DNA of 64,000 nt, from assembly GCA_014323795.1 (NCBI GenBank), contig JACONK010000001.1:1-64000 (forward strand), in the 5' to 3' direction. The translations under genes and the position numbers were made by a program. The DNA comes from Paracoccaceae bacterium (GTDB lineage Bacteria; Pseudomonadota; Alphaproteobacteria; Rhodobacterales; Rhodobacteraceae). Within the stretch, counting starts at the first letter, position 1. Each line of letters starts with the position of its first letter. Positions 26,613 to 35,916 of this stretch are shown one piece after another. Below the pieces are notes generated by a model. It was not told the origin of the DNA. It did no database searches and worked only from the letters and a program-made list of their open reading frames with translations.

Positions 26613-28811
26613 ATGCCTGAAACATTGTCACTTAAAATCCGGGGATTGCACTGCGCTTCCTGCGTCGCACGTGCGGAAAAGGCCCTAAAGGCCGTTCCCG
26701 GGGTGACAGATGCACGGGTTAATTTCGCCACCGCGTCGGCACAGGCAGATGTCGCACGGCAGCTGGACCCAAAAATCCTGGGCCAGGCCCTGCGGTCGGC
26801 AGGGTTTGAGGCAATCCCTGATCACACACCCCGCAACCTGGCCAACGAACAGGCGGAAACACTCCGGGGCCTGCGGCGGGATACGATCCTTGCCGCCGCC
26901 CTGGCCACGCCCCTGTTCCTGGTGGAAATGGGCGGGCATCTTTACCCGCCGTTCCACCATTGGGTAATGGCCGCCGTCGGCTGGCAGACCAGCTGGTGGG
27001 CGCAGTTTGTGCTGGGCTCTGCCGTGATCTTTGGCCCTGGAAGACGCTTTCTGCGAACCGGCCTGCCCGCCCTGTGGCGGCGGACGGCCAACATGAACTC
27101 CCTCGTGGCCCTGGGCACACTTGCAGCCTGGGGATATTCAACCGCGGCACTTGTTGTCCCCGAAATATTCCCCGCGGGAACCCGGGCGATCTATTTCGAG
27201 GCGGCGGCGGTAATCGTGACGCTGATCCTGCTCGGCCGGTTGCTGGAAGCCTGCGCCAGGGGCCGCGCCGGGGAGGCGATCCGCCAGCTTGCCACCCTGC
27301 GCCCGAAAGAGGCAGAGGTGAAACGCGCCGGGACATTTGTCCGGTTGCCGGCAGCCGCAGTGCGGGCCGGGGATGTGGTGCGCGTTCGCCCCGGTGCCTG
27401 TATTCCCGCCGACGGCCAGGTCACCGCCGGGGCGTCCCGCGTACACGAAGCTATGCTGACCGGAGAACCGGCACCAAAGGCCAGGGGGGTCGGCGATTCG
27501 GTCACCGGGGGAACCCTGAACGGCACCGGCACCCTGACGGTAAAGGTTTTGGCCGCCGGTGCCGAAAGCGTCCTGGCACAGATCATCGCGATGGTGGAAC
27601 AGGCCCAGGATGCCAAACTGCCGGTGCAGGGAATCATAGACCGGGTGACAGCCATCTTCGTGCCGGTTGTCATCGGCCTCGCCGCCCTGACAACGGCCGT
27701 CTGGGCGATAATTGATCCGGCACTTGCCATCATCACCGGGGTCAGCGTGTTGATCATCGCCTGCCCCTGCGCCCTAGGGCTGGCCACGCCGATTTCCATC
27801 GTCATCGCCATCGGGCGCGCGGCACGGCTCGGTGCCTGGTTTCGCCGGGGCGAGGCGTTGCAGGTTCTGGCGACTGCCCGCGTTGTGGCCTTTGACAAAA
27901 CGGGTACCTTGACTGTCGGCCATCCCGCCGGCGTCGCGGTGCGCTATGCACCCGGCCGGGGGGCACAGGATGTCCTCGCCCCGGTCGCCGGGGTGGAGAT
28001 CCTGTCTGAACATCCGCTGGCAAGGGTGATTGCCCGATATGCCGCCCGCGCAGGCGTTGTACCGGCCACCGCGACAGGATTTCGCGCCGTTCCCGGCAAA
28101 GGTGCCTGCGCCAGGGTGGATGGGCGCAGCGTTCTTGTCGGGTCAGCCGCGTTTCTGCGGGAACACGGGGCGGACCCGGCCGGTATCGCCGCCCCGGCCG
28201 GCACCGCAGCACCAAAGGTCTTTGCCGCCATAGACGGCACCGCAGTCGCCGCCTTTGAGATCTCGGACGTCTTGCGCCCCAACGCGGCCGACACCATAGC
28301 ACACCTGAAGAAACAAGGGCTGCATGTGGCCCTGATCAGCGGCGACACCGCCGCCGGCACCGGGCCTGTCGCCGCCCGTCTGGGCATCACCGACGTAAAT
28401 GCCGGTATACTGCCCGGCGAAAAACAGGATGCCGTGCGCAGGCTGCGCGCCGCCCACGGCCCGGTGATCTTTGTCGGCGACGGTATCAATGATGCCCCGG
28501 CCCTGGCAGAGGCGGATATCGGCATCGCCATGGGCTGCGGAACCGATATCGCCGCCGAAAGCGCGGATGTGGTTCTGCCGGGCAGTGATCTGGCAGCAGT
28601 TGCGCGGGCCTTTCAGATCGCGAAAGCCGGGATGCGCAACATCCGCCAGAACCTGTTTTGGGCATTCGCCTACAATGCCGCGCTAATCCCCCTGTCCGCG
28701 GGAATTGCCTATCCGCTGCTTTTGTCGCCGATGCTGGCTGCCGGGGCGATGGCGGCTTCATCGGTCTGCGTGGTGGCCAATGCCCTGAGGCTGCGAAAGG
28801 CCGGCCTGTAA
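26613..28811 (+). CDS. copA: heavy-metal (copper-type) P-type ATPase
   Basis: A 732-residue P1B-type ATPase that exports Cu(I)-like metal across the inner membrane. One N-terminal metal-binding domain carries GLHCASC (residues about 10-16). Two TM pairs precede the actuator domain with its LTGEPAPK loop. The transmembrane CPC motif sits in IIACPCALGLATP near residue 382; CPC marks the Cu/Ag subgroup. The phosphorylation site DKTGTLT is near residue 427, the subgroup-specific SEHPLA near 464, and the hinge GDGINDAPALAEADIG near 622. Length fits a single-MBD CopA. ATG at 26613 is chosen because homology starts there. The gene is intact and isolated, flanked by non-coding DNA. Metal specificity is inferred from motifs. 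Confidence 0.9.
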   Translation: MPETLSLKIRGLHCASCVARAEKALKAVPGVTDARVNFATASAQADVARQLDPKILGQALRSAGFEAIPDHTPRNLANEQAETLRGLRRDTILAAALATPLFLVEMGGHLYPPFHHWVMAAVGWQTSWWAQFVLGSAVIFGPGRRFLRTGLPALWRRTANMNSLVALGTLAAWGYSTAALVVPEIFPAGTRAIYFEAAAVIVTLILLGRLLEACARGRAGEAIRQLATLRPKEAEVKRAGTFVRLPAAAVRAGDVVRVRPGACIPADGQVTAGASRVHEAMLTGEPAPKARGVGDSVTGGTLNGTGTLTVKVLAAGAESVLAQIIAMVEQAQDAKLPVQGIIDRVTAIFVPVVIGLAALTTAVWAIIDPALAIITGVSVLIIACPCALGLATPISIVIAIGRAARLGAWFRRGEALQVLATARVVAFDKTGTLTVGHPAGVAVRYAPGRGAQDVLAPVAGVEILSEHPLARVIARYAARAGVVPATATGFRAVPGKGACARVDGRSVLVGSAAFLREHGADPAGIAAPAGTAAPKVFAAIDGTAVAAFEISDVLRPNAADTIAHLKKQGLHVALISGDTAAGTGPVAARLGITDVNAGILPGEKQDAVRRLRAAHGPVIFVGDGINDAPALAEADIGIAMGCGTDIAAESADVVLPGSDLAAVARAFQIAKAGMRNIRQNLFWAFAYNAALIPLSAGIAYPLLLSPMLAAGAMAASSVCVVANALRLRKAGL

Positions 28812-28833
28812 ACACAGGCAGCGGACAGGCCGG
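28801..28833 (+). terminator. hairpin at copA stop codon
   Basis: ccggcctgt (28801-28809, running into the stop codon) pairs perfectly with acaggccgg (28825-28833) across a 15-base loop. No T-run follows, so it may be a 3' stabilising stem rather than an intrinsic terminator. Confidence 0.35.
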
Positions 28834-29231
28834 CACGAGGCTGTGGCGGCAGGCATCCCCATCCGCCACATACATCGTTGCAAAGCGCACACTGAACCGG
28901 AACACGACCGCCCCGGTGTCGCACGAACATAAAAAAGAGTGTCAGACACAGCCCGCCGCCCGGCCCCCCTGTGGCGGCAGGTGACATGGCCTGCGGGTAT
29001 TCCGGACCAGTATCGCACCCGTCTCCCCAATCAGCACAGAGGCCAACATTCCGCCACATCGGAAGCGGCAGAATGAACGGTGCCGCGGAAATATCCGTGC
29101 ACCCTTCTATCGGGCCTGTGCCGCCAATTCGCCCGGTATGATCCCTGTCGTGGCAACACAGGCAGTCCGGTCTTTGGCAGGTTGATGACCGTGACCCGCT
29201 GCGCTGAAAGTCACGCAACCGGAATAATGCA
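28834..29231. other. no gene seen (about 400 bp)
   Basis: Between the P-type ATPase and tRNA-Leu no conserved frame, RNA or repeat could be recognised. Confidence 0.4.
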
Positions 29232-29318
29232 TGGTGCGGGCGGCGGGATTCGAACCCGCACGGCCAATCGGCCAACAGATTTTAAGTCTGGCATGTCTAC
29301 CAATTCCATCACGCCCGC
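29232..29318 (-). tRNA. tRNA-Leu (UAA)
   Basis: An 87-base class II tRNA on the minus strand with encoded CCA: acceptor gcgggcg pairing with cgcccgc, anticodon loop cttaaaa (TAA), variable arm tgttggccgattggccg and T-loop gggttcgaatccc. Confidence 0.95.
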
Positions 29319-29366
29319 GGGCACACCGCAGGTGCCTTCTGCGGGGCACGTTGTAAAGACCAGGGT

Positions 29367-30293
29367 CTAGAAAAAGCCGGGACCCATGCGATGCTTAAGT
29401 TCTTTGGCCATCTCCGCGCCGATTTCTGCCGCGCTGGCGGCGGTGCCGGTGAGCTCTGCCGTGATCGCTTCTGACCCGTCAGGGCGGATCACCTCCCCGC
29501 GCAGGGTTATGGAGTCGCCGCGCAGGTCTGCCAATCCGGCGATCGGCGTTTGGCAGGATCCGTCAAGCCCGGCCAGCAGCGTACGTTCCGCTGCCAGGCG
29601 GGTGGCCGTGCCAGTGTCGTTGATCAGCCCCAACATTTCTGCGACCCTGTCATCATTGGCCCGGCGCTCAATACCGATAGCACCCTGCGCAATCGCGGGC
29701 AGCATGTCATCGGGGCTGATCGGTGTGGCCGTATCGCCCGCCATGCCCAACCGGTTCAGCCCGGCCATGGCCAGAAAGGTTGCCTCTGCCGCCCCGTCCG
29801 CCAGTTTTTTCAGTCGTGTCTGAACGTTACCGCGGAACTCCACCACCTGAAGGTCGGGCCGACGATAAAGAATCTGCGCACGCCGCCGCAAGGAAGAGGT
29901 GCCGACGACAGCACCCCGGGCCAAGTCGCCCAAACCCCTGATCCCTGCGGACAGAAAACCATCGCGCACGTCTTCGCGGGGCAGCAGGCAGTCGATCACC
30001 AGCCCGTCGGGCAGATCCACCGGCATGTCTTTCATCGAATGTACGGCGATATCGATCATGCCATCCAGCAGTGCTTCTTCAATTTCCCTGGTAAAGAGCC
30101 CCTTGCCGCCGATCTGGCCCAAGGGGCGATCCTGCACCCGGTCCCCGGTGACCTGGATGCCCCTGATCTCGAATACATCTTCCGGCCAGCCGAGGGCGAC
30201 CATCAGCCGGTCGCGGGCTTCATGGGCCTGGGCCAGTGCCAGCGGGCTGCCGCGCGTACCAATTTTCAGGGGTGTGTCAGGCGAAATTTGCAT
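29367..30293 (-). CDS. hemC: porphobilinogen deaminase (hydroxymethylbilane synthase)
   Basis: A 308-residue enzyme joining four porphobilinogens into hydroxymethylbilane, in haem and bacteriochlorophyll precursor synthesis (cytosol). It shows KIGTRGSPLALAQAHEA (residues 9-25), the catalytic Asp in VHSMKDMPVDLP (about 78-89), TSSLRRRAQIL and EFRGNVQTRLKKL in the substrate site, and the cofactor-attachment Cys in LDGSCQTPIAG (about residue 245). The longer upstream frame is unlikely; homology begins at ATG 30293. It is complete and of normal length. A tRNA-Leu gene lies just downstream on the same strand. Confidence 0.95.
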   Translation of the reverse strand: MQISPDTPLKIGTRGSPLALAQAHEARDRLMVALGWPEDVFEIRGIQVTGDRVQDRPLGQIGGKGLFTREIEEALLDGMIDIAVHSMKDMPVDLPDGLVIDCLLPREDVRDGFLSAGIRGLGDLARGAVVGTSSLRRRAQILYRRPDLQVVEFRGNVQTRLKKLADGAAEATFLAMAGLNRLGMAGDTATPISPDDMLPAIAQGAIGIERRANDDRVAEMLGLINDTGTATRLAAERTLLAGLDGSCQTPIAGLADLRGDSITLRGEVIRPDGSEAITAELTGTAASAAEIGAEMAKELKHRMGPGFF

Positions 30294-30342
30294 AACAATC
30301 TGTCTAGGTCGGTTGTCCGCACCTGTCCAGATATCGGGCCGG

Positions 30343-30591
30343 TCAATATCTTTCGTCCGGTTCCTGTCCGTCGCCTTCAAAACGGATGATGTGGAATTGC
30401 CCGCACGGATCAAAGGCCCGGATATTCACGATCTTCATCAGACGGGCGTCTTTGTCTACAGCGGGGCTTTCCCTGCCGACACCGCCCGCGTAGCCGATCA
30501 GGGCACAGCACCTGAATTCAGAAACTTTTCCGCGCCACAACTGCCCGGGCAAGAAGCCGCGGGCCGTCGCCCCGGTGATGGGCACTGTCAT
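30343..30591 (-). CDS. small unknown protein coupled to DUF1285 gene
   Basis: An 82-codon frame whose ATG overlaps the TGA of the DUF1285 gene (TGATG), the layout of translational coupling. The C-terminal half (ARLMKIVNIRAFDPCGQFHI and on) looks moderately protein-like; the N-terminal half is rich in Gly, Arg and Cys. I recognise no family. It occupies the place where a CoA pyrophosphatase or CCA-adding enzyme is often found in related genomes, so it could equally be a chance frame or a relic. Low confidence. Confidence 0.3.
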   Translation of the reverse strand: MTVPITGATARGFLPGQLWRGKVSEFRCCALIGYAGGVGRESPAVDKDARLMKIVNIRAFDPCGQFHIIRFEGDGQEPDERY

Positions 30592-31193
30592 CAAGCCTTC
30601 AGTTCCGCACTTGGGATAACCGGGAAGAACTGTCCACCGGACCATATGCCGAACCAGCGTTCTCCCTGGTGATCTTCGTGGCTGCCGTGGTCAACAAGGC
30701 GGTAAAAGCTCTTCCGGTCGATCAGCGCCTCCAGATTGGCGCGAATCAGGATGTAAGGGCTCGGTTCCCCCGTTTCCGGATCACGCGCCACGCGAATCGG
30801 GTTTTTCGGTCCGGCCGCGACAGCGTCATCCACGTGAGTCAGGAAGGTCAGCGACTGGTCGCGGCCTGCACCAGTCGCCTCAAAGTCGATGGCCACAAAG
30901 GGTGCATCATCTACGGCAATGCCCGCCTTTTCCACCGGCGTGACCAGAAAGTAGTCATCTCCGTCCTTGCGAATAATGGAGGAAAACAGTTTCACCAGTT
31001 CCTGTCGCCCGATCGGCGTACCAAGGTAGAACCACGTTCCATCCCGTGCGATGCGCATATCAAGGTCGCCGCAAAACGGCGGATTCCACAGGTGCACTGG
31101 CGGGCAGCCCTTCCCGGCAGCGTCTTTTGCGGCCTGCGCCAGGCTGTTCGCGCTTACCTTCCCGCCCTTTCCAATACCTGTGGGATTTGTCAT
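30591..31193 (-). CDS. DUF1285 family protein
   Basis: A 200-residue protein of the DUF1285 family, found next to MoxR/DUF58/DUF4159 operons in many alphaproteobacteria. Typical segments are PPVHLWNPPFCGDLDMRIARDGTW..LGTPIGR (residues about 35-65), LVTPVEKAGIAVDDAPFVA (about 86-104) and a C-terminal half with RANLEALIDRKSFYRLVDHG. Its function is unknown; structures of relatives suggest a small ligand-binding fold, but I infer nothing firmer. The start ATG at 31193 lies 69 bases from the divergent MoxR start, so both share a promoter region. The longer upstream frame is antisense to moxR and not real. Confidence 0.85.
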   Translation of the reverse strand: MTNPTGIGKGGKVSANSLAQAAKDAAGKGCPPVHLWNPPFCGDLDMRIARDGTWFYLGTPIGRQELVKLFSSIIRKDGDDYFLVTPVEKAGIAVDDAPFVAIDFEATGAGRDQSLTFLTHVDDAVAAGPKNPIRVARDPETGEPSPYILIRANLEALIDRKSFYRLVDHGSHEDHQGERWFGIWSGGQFFPVIPSAELKA

Positions 31194-31262
31194 TTGCGCT
31201 TGCCGGTATACTTTGTTCCAATACATGCGGATGGTGACTCTGCCAGTTTGAAGGTATTTCCC

Positions 31263-32273
31263 ATGGATCAGAATGCAAGTGCCCTGGCAGATCGGGTGGA
31301 ACGGACGGGCAACCTGCTGGCCCGGGCCAAAAAGCAAATATCCAAGCGGATTATCGGCCAGGATACGGTTGTGGAACAGGCAATTGTCGCCCTGCTCTGC
31401 GGCGGGCACGCGCTGCTCGTGGGGGCACCCGGGCTCGCGAAAACGCGACTCGTTGATACGCTGGGGACAGTGTTCGGGCTGATGACGAACCGGATCCAAT
31501 TCACGCCGGACCTGATGCCTGCCGATATACTCGGCTCCGAAGTGCTGGAAAGTGCCGAAGATGGCACACGCAATTTCAAGTTTTTGAAAGGCCCGGTATT
31601 TACGCAGCTCCTGATGGCTGACGAAATCAACCGCGCTTCCCCACGCACCCAATCCGCACTGCTGCAGGCGATGCAGGAGCACCAAGTGACGATCGCGGGC
31701 CGGGAATACGACCTGCCGGCACCCTTTCACGTGCTGGCCACGCAGAACCCGATTGAACAGGAGGGAACGTATCCGCTGCCGGAGGCACAGCTTGACCGGT
31801 TCATCCTGCAGATCGACGTCAAATTCCCCGGGCGCGGGACTGAGCGGGATATTCTGATTGCCACCACCGGTGCCGGGCATGCCAGGGCAGAACCGGTCTT
31901 TACCCCGGCGGAACTGCAGGCGGGCCAGGACGCTGTTCGCCGCATGCCGGTGGGCAGTGCTGTGGTAGAAGCAATCCTCGACGTGGTCCGAATGGCCCGA
32001 CCGGAAGACCAAAGCGCACCTGATTACGTCCGTGATGCCGTCAGCTGGGGTCCGGGGCCGCGTGCCGCACAAGCACTGATGCTGGCAACGCGCGCCCGTG
32101 CGCTGGTGCAGGGGCGGCTTGCCCCGTCCATCGAAGACGTTGCGGCCCTTGCCCGCCCGGTGTTGACACATCGCATGGCACTGGGCTTTACCGCCCGTGC
32201 CCGCGGCGAAGAATTGGGCGATATCATCGCCCGTCTGGTTGCGACTGTTGACAGGGCAGAAGCCGCCGCGTGA
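31263..32273 (+). CDS. MoxR-family AAA+ ATPase
   Basis: A 336-residue MoxR AAA+ protein. Walker A is GAPGLAKTRL (about residues 55-64), Walker B LLMADEINRASPRTQSALLQ (about 116-135) and sensor 1 FHVLATQNPIEQEGTYPLPEAQLDRF, the family signature. MoxR proteins act with DUF58/VWA proteins as chaperone-like machines for metal or envelope protein maturation. This gene heads a four-gene operon (MoxR, DUF58, DUF4159, membrane protein) with 4-base overlaps at every junction. Start ATG 31263 lies just after a divergent promoter region; homology starts about there. Intact. Confidence 0.92.
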   Translation: MDQNASALADRVERTGNLLARAKKQISKRIIGQDTVVEQAIVALLCGGHALLVGAPGLAKTRLVDTLGTVFGLMTNRIQFTPDLMPADILGSEVLESAEDGTRNFKFLKGPVFTQLLMADEINRASPRTQSALLQAMQEHQVTIAGREYDLPAPFHVLATQNPIEQEGTYPLPEAQLDRFILQIDVKFPGRGTERDILIATTGAGHARAEPVFTPAELQAGQDAVRRMPVGSAVVEAILDVVRMARPEDQSAPDYVRDAVSWGPGPRAAQALMLATRARALVQGRLAPSIEDVAALARPVLTHRMALGFTARARGEELGDIIARLVATVDRAEAAA

Positions 32274-33163
32274 CCCGGCTTATCGCCCTGGCCCCGGCGG
32301 CACTGCGTGCGGAAGCGGAGGCGCAGGCCGCGGGCTTTCCCGGCCTGCTTGCGCAAGCGAGCAGGTTGGCCGCCACCCTCAGCCCGGGTGCCCACGGTCG
32401 CCGCCGTGCGGGGCCGGGGGATCAGTTCTGGCAATACCGCCCGGCTGTGGCAGGCGACGCACGGCAACGGATCGATTGGCGCCGGTCCGCTGGTGCCGAC
32501 AGTCATTTCGTGCGGCAAATGGAATGGCAGAACCGGAAAGCGGTCCACTTCTGGATCGACAGTTCTGCTTCAATGGCCTACCGTAGTTCGGATAAACTGC
32601 CCGCAAAAGGCGTACGCACACGGGTTCTGGGCCTTGCCATTGCAATCCTGCTTGCCCGGGCGGGCGAAAGCTTCGGCCTGATGCAAGACCCGGAACCGCC
32701 GCGCAGTGGCCGCGGACAGGTGACCAGGATGGCTATGCGCCTTGCCGCCGCCGGGGAACGGGATGATTACGGAGTACCGCCCGGCAAGGACATGACGACG
32801 GGCAGCCGGGCTGTTTTTATATCGGATTTTCTGGGCGATTGGAACCGGCTTCCGGCAGCCCTTGGCCAGTCGGCGGCGCAGCGTGTGCAGGGCTGTCTGA
32901 TCCAGGTGCTGGACCCGGCGGAGGAGGCATTTCCTTTCGACGGGCGCACAATCTTCGAATCCATGACAGGTGCCGTGCGTTTTGAAACCCGCCGCGCAGG
33001 AACCCTGCGCGATGATTACCTGAAACGCCTTGCCGCACGGAAAGATGCGCTCAGACAGTTCGCCCGGAAGACTGGCTGGATTTTTATGACCCACCACACA
33101 GACAGGCCGACACGCCCGGCACTGATGTGGGCCTATAACGCGCTGTCGAAGGTGAGCCTGTGA
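32270..33163 (+). CDS. DUF58 (VWA-like) protein
   Basis: A 297-residue DUF58 protein, the usual partner of MoxR. The family core GRRRAGPGDQFWQYRPAVAGD then ARQRIDWRRSA (about residues 43-75) is clear. The VWA-like metal-site DSSASM follows near residue 97 (DxSxS). No transmembrane segment is seen, so it is probably cytosolic or membrane-associated through partners. GTG start at 32270 overlaps the moxR stop (GTGA); its end overlaps the next gene by 4 bases, implying coupled translation of all four. The role in recruiting substrates to the MoxR ATPase is inferred from family precedent. Confidence 0.88.
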   Translation: MTRLIALAPAALRAEAEAQAAGFPGLLAQASRLAATLSPGAHGRRRAGPGDQFWQYRPAVAGDARQRIDWRRSAGADSHFVRQMEWQNRKAVHFWIDSSASMAYRSSDKLPAKGVRTRVLGLAIAILLARAGESFGLMQDPEPPRSGRGQVTRMAMRLAAAGERDDYGVPPGKDMTTGSRAVFISDFLGDWNRLPAALGQSAAQRVQGCLIQVLDPAEEAFPFDGRTIFESMTGAVRFETRRAGTLRDDYLKRLAARKDALRQFARKTGWIFMTHHTDRPTRPALMWAYNALSKVSL

Positions 33164-35916
33164 TTACGCTTGGCCCCATAGGCTTTCTTGCGCCCTGGCT
33201 TCTTGCCGGGTTATCGATACTGCCGCTCCTCTGGTGGCTGCTGCGCGCCATCCCTCCTGCGCCCCTGCGCCGCCGTTTCCCGGCGGTGCTGCTGCTGCTG
33301 GGGCTGGAAGACAAGGAAACATCGCCCGACCGCACCCCCTGGTGGCTGTTGCTGCTGCGCATGCTCGCTGTATCCACAGCGATAATCGCTTTCGCCCGGC
33401 CAGTGTTGAACCCGACTGATCGCATTCCGCGCCACGGGCCTCTGCTGATCGCCATGGACAGTTCCTGGGCCAGTGCCCAAAGCTGGGCCACCCGCCAGGC
33501 CAAACTGGCAGAGGTCTTGCAATATGCCTCCCAGGACGGTCGCCCGGTTGCTGTCGTGCGTTTGACGGATAAGCCCACGGCGGACGCGCCACTGGCCTTC
33601 GCGGATGCCGAAACGGCGACTGCACGGGTCGATGGGTTGCAACCCAATGCCTGGTCACCGGACTATGCCCCCTGGGTCGCGGCTGTAGCACAGGCGGAAC
33701 CTTTTGAAACGCTCTGGATTTCCGATGGGCTGGCCCGTGCAGGCCGTGCGGAATTTTATAAGGCACTATCGGAAAAAGGTGCCGTGTCTGTCAGCGAAAC
33801 CGGCACAGTTGTGCTGGTGCTGAAGTCGGTGACCATTAACGACGGCATGCTTGCGTTCAGTGCCGCACGGTCGTCAGACAGTGGCGAACGCCGCTTTAAA
33901 TTATTCGTTGAAGGGACGGACCCGACGGGCATCGCCCGGGTGCTTGCCCGTGCCGACGGTGCGTTCGAAGAAGGTGCGACCGAGGCGGAAATACATCTGG
34001 AATTGCAAAGCGAGTTGCGCAATCGCGTTACCCGCGTGGCCATCGACGGCATCCGTTCCGCCGGGGCGGTGCAGCTGGCCGACGACGCAATCCGGCACCG
34101 GTCCGTGGCACTTTTGGGTGGCGTGCGGGAGCAGGAGGGCGCAGCCCTTGTTTCCCCCCTGCACTTCCTGCGCAAGGCATTGGCACCAACGGCAGACCTT
34201 TTCGAGGCGAACCTTGCCGACACGCTGCAATCGAGCCCGGATGTGATCGTCATGGCTGATGTGGCTGGCCCGGGCGAGGCGGAAACACAAGAGATCGTCA
34301 CCTGGGTGGAGCAAGGCGGCCACCTCGTCCGTTTCGCCGGGCCACGGCTCGTATCCTCCGGCATCGGCCAGCGGGAAGAACATCCTCTGCTGCCTGTTCG
34401 CCTGCGCCCCGGCGGACGCAGCGTTGGCGGCGCGATGAGCTGGGGGGCACCGAAAATGATTGAACCCTTCGGCCCGGGCTCGCCATTCTTCGGCCTGAAG
34501 ATTCCGGCGGATGTGGCGGTGATATCCCAGGTCGTGGCACAGCCGGACCCTGATCTGGCGGCGCGGGTGCTCGCATCTCTCGCCGACGGGACACCGCTGG
34601 TGACAGCAAAGGATCTCGGCAATGGCCGGGTCACCCTGTTCCACGTGACGGCCAATGCGGACTGGTCAACATTGCCGTTATCCGGGCTCTTTGTGCAGAT
34701 GCTGGAACGCCTGGTAATCTTGTCCCCGGCGGGCGGGCCGGACGCCGCTGAAATTGCCGACACCACATGGGTACCGGAAAAAACGCTTGACGGTTTCGGT
34801 GTGTTGCGCCCCGCTGCGGGTTTCGCCGGTGTGGATGGTGCCCGCCTGGCCGCACGCGATTTCGGTGCCGATATGCCCCCCGGAATCTATGCCGACGAGA
34901 ATCGCCGTGTGGCCGTGAACGCGGTGGATGCGGATACACGGATCGCGCCTGTTTCCTGGCCCGGCGGCACGGCATTCGTCGCCATGACTCCCGCCGAACA
35001 GCCGCTGCAATCCTGGCTGTTGCGGGCAGTTCTGATACTGCTGGCGGCTGATGTTATCGCAACGCTTTGGATTGGCGGGCACCTGCGATCACGCGGGGTG
35101 GTGGCCGGGCTGGCGTTGGCGTTTGCGCTGGCACCGATGAACGCGCAGGCGCAGGCGGAAAAAGATATCCTGCGTGCTGCAAACAACACCGTGCTGGCCT
35201 ATGTTCTGACCGGTGACCCGGCCCTGGATGAAATATCTGACACTGGCCTGACTGGCCTGTCGGCAGAGCTTTACCGCCGCACGTCGATTGAACCGATCAC
35301 TCCTGTTGGCGTGGACGCAGAGACAGACGAACTATCGCTATACCCGTTCCTGTACTGGCCGATTTCCGACACCCAGTCGCCGCCGGGCGCGAAGGCTGTT
35401 GCCAGGATCAACGCTTTCCTGCGCGGCGGCGGAATGATTCTTTTTGACACGCGGGACAGCAATATTTCCGGCGGGTCTGGTGCGGGCACACCTAACGGGC
35501 GTGTGCTGCAGAGTATCACCCGGCAGCTGGATATCCCTCCTTTGGAACCGGTACCGCACGACCACGTGCTGACCCGCGCCTTCTACCTGCTGCAGGACTT
35601 CCCGGGACGCTATGCCAACGCGCCCGTATGGGTGGAGGCGGCACCCCCAAATGCCGAACGGATCGAAGGCATGCCCTTTCGCAACCTCAACGATGGCGTG
35701 ACCCCGGTGGTGATCGGTGGTAACGACTGGGCCAGTGCCTGGGCGATCGACGAATCCGGACGGCCCATCTACCCGGTCGGGCGCGGCTCTGCCGGGGAAC
35801 GTCGGCGCGAGTTCGCATTTCGTTTCGGGGTCAACCTGATCATGCACGTGATGACCGGGAACTATAAGTCGGACCAGGTGCACGTGCCTGCCCTGCTGGA
35901 TCGGCTGGGGCAATGA
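33160..35916 (+). CDS. BatA-like membrane protein with C-terminal DUF4159
   Basis: A 918-residue inner-membrane protein. The N-terminus has two hydrophobic helices of the BatA/aerotolerance-regulator type (GFLAPWLLAGLSILPLLWWL, then the segment at about residues 60-80), followed by a VWA-like domain with IAMDSSWASA near residue 103. A further TM pair comes near residues 605-650 (AVLILLAADVIATLWIG and GLALAFALAPMNAQA). The C-terminal ~210 residues are DUF4159: LAYVLTGDPALDEISDTGLTGL, FLRGGGMILFDTRD and a final GVNLIMHVMTGNYKSDQVH. DUF4159 belongs to the amidotransferase-like fold group. It is translated from an overlapping GTG (33160). It probably forms the membrane arm of the MoxR system; client unknown. 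Confidence 0.88.
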   Translation: MITLGPIGFLAPWLLAGLSILPLLWWLLRAIPPAPLRRRFPAVLLLLGLEDKETSPDRTPWWLLLLRMLAVSTAIIAFARPVLNPTDRIPRHGPLLIAMDSSWASAQSWATRQAKLAEVLQYASQDGRPVAVVRLTDKPTADAPLAFADAETATARVDGLQPNAWSPDYAPWVAAVAQAEPFETLWISDGLARAGRAEFYKALSEKGAVSVSETGTVVLVLKSVTINDGMLAFSAARSSDSGERRFKLFVEGTDPTGIARVLARADGAFEEGATEAEIHLELQSELRNRVTRVAIDGIRSAGAVQLADDAIRHRSVALLGGVREQEGAALVSPLHFLRKALAPTADLFEANLADTLQSSPDVIVMADVAGPGEAETQEIVTWVEQGGHLVRFAGPRLVSSGIGQREEHPLLPVRLRPGGRSVGGAMSWGAPKMIEPFGPGSPFFGLKIPADVAVISQVVAQPDPDLAARVLASLADGTPLVTAKDLGNGRVTLFHVTANADWSTLPLSGLFVQMLERLVILSPAGGPDAAEIADTTWVPEKTLDGFGVLRPAAGFAGVDGARLAARDFGADMPPGIYADENRRVAVNAVDADTRIAPVSWPGGTAFVAMTPAEQPLQSWLLRAVLILLAADVIATLWIGGHLRSRGVVAGLALAFALAPMNAQAQAEKDILRAANNTVLAYVLTGDPALDEISDTGLTGLSAELYRRTSIEPITPVGVDAETDELSLYPFLYWPISDTQSPPGAKAVARINAFLRGGGMILFDTRDSNISGGSGAGTPNGRVLQSITRQLDIPPLEPVPHDHVLTRAFYLLQDFPGRYANAPVWVEAAPPNAERIEGMPFRNLNDGVTPVVIGGNDWASAWAIDESGRPIYPVGRGSAGERRREFAFRFGVNLIMHVMTGNYKSDQVHVPALLDRLGQ

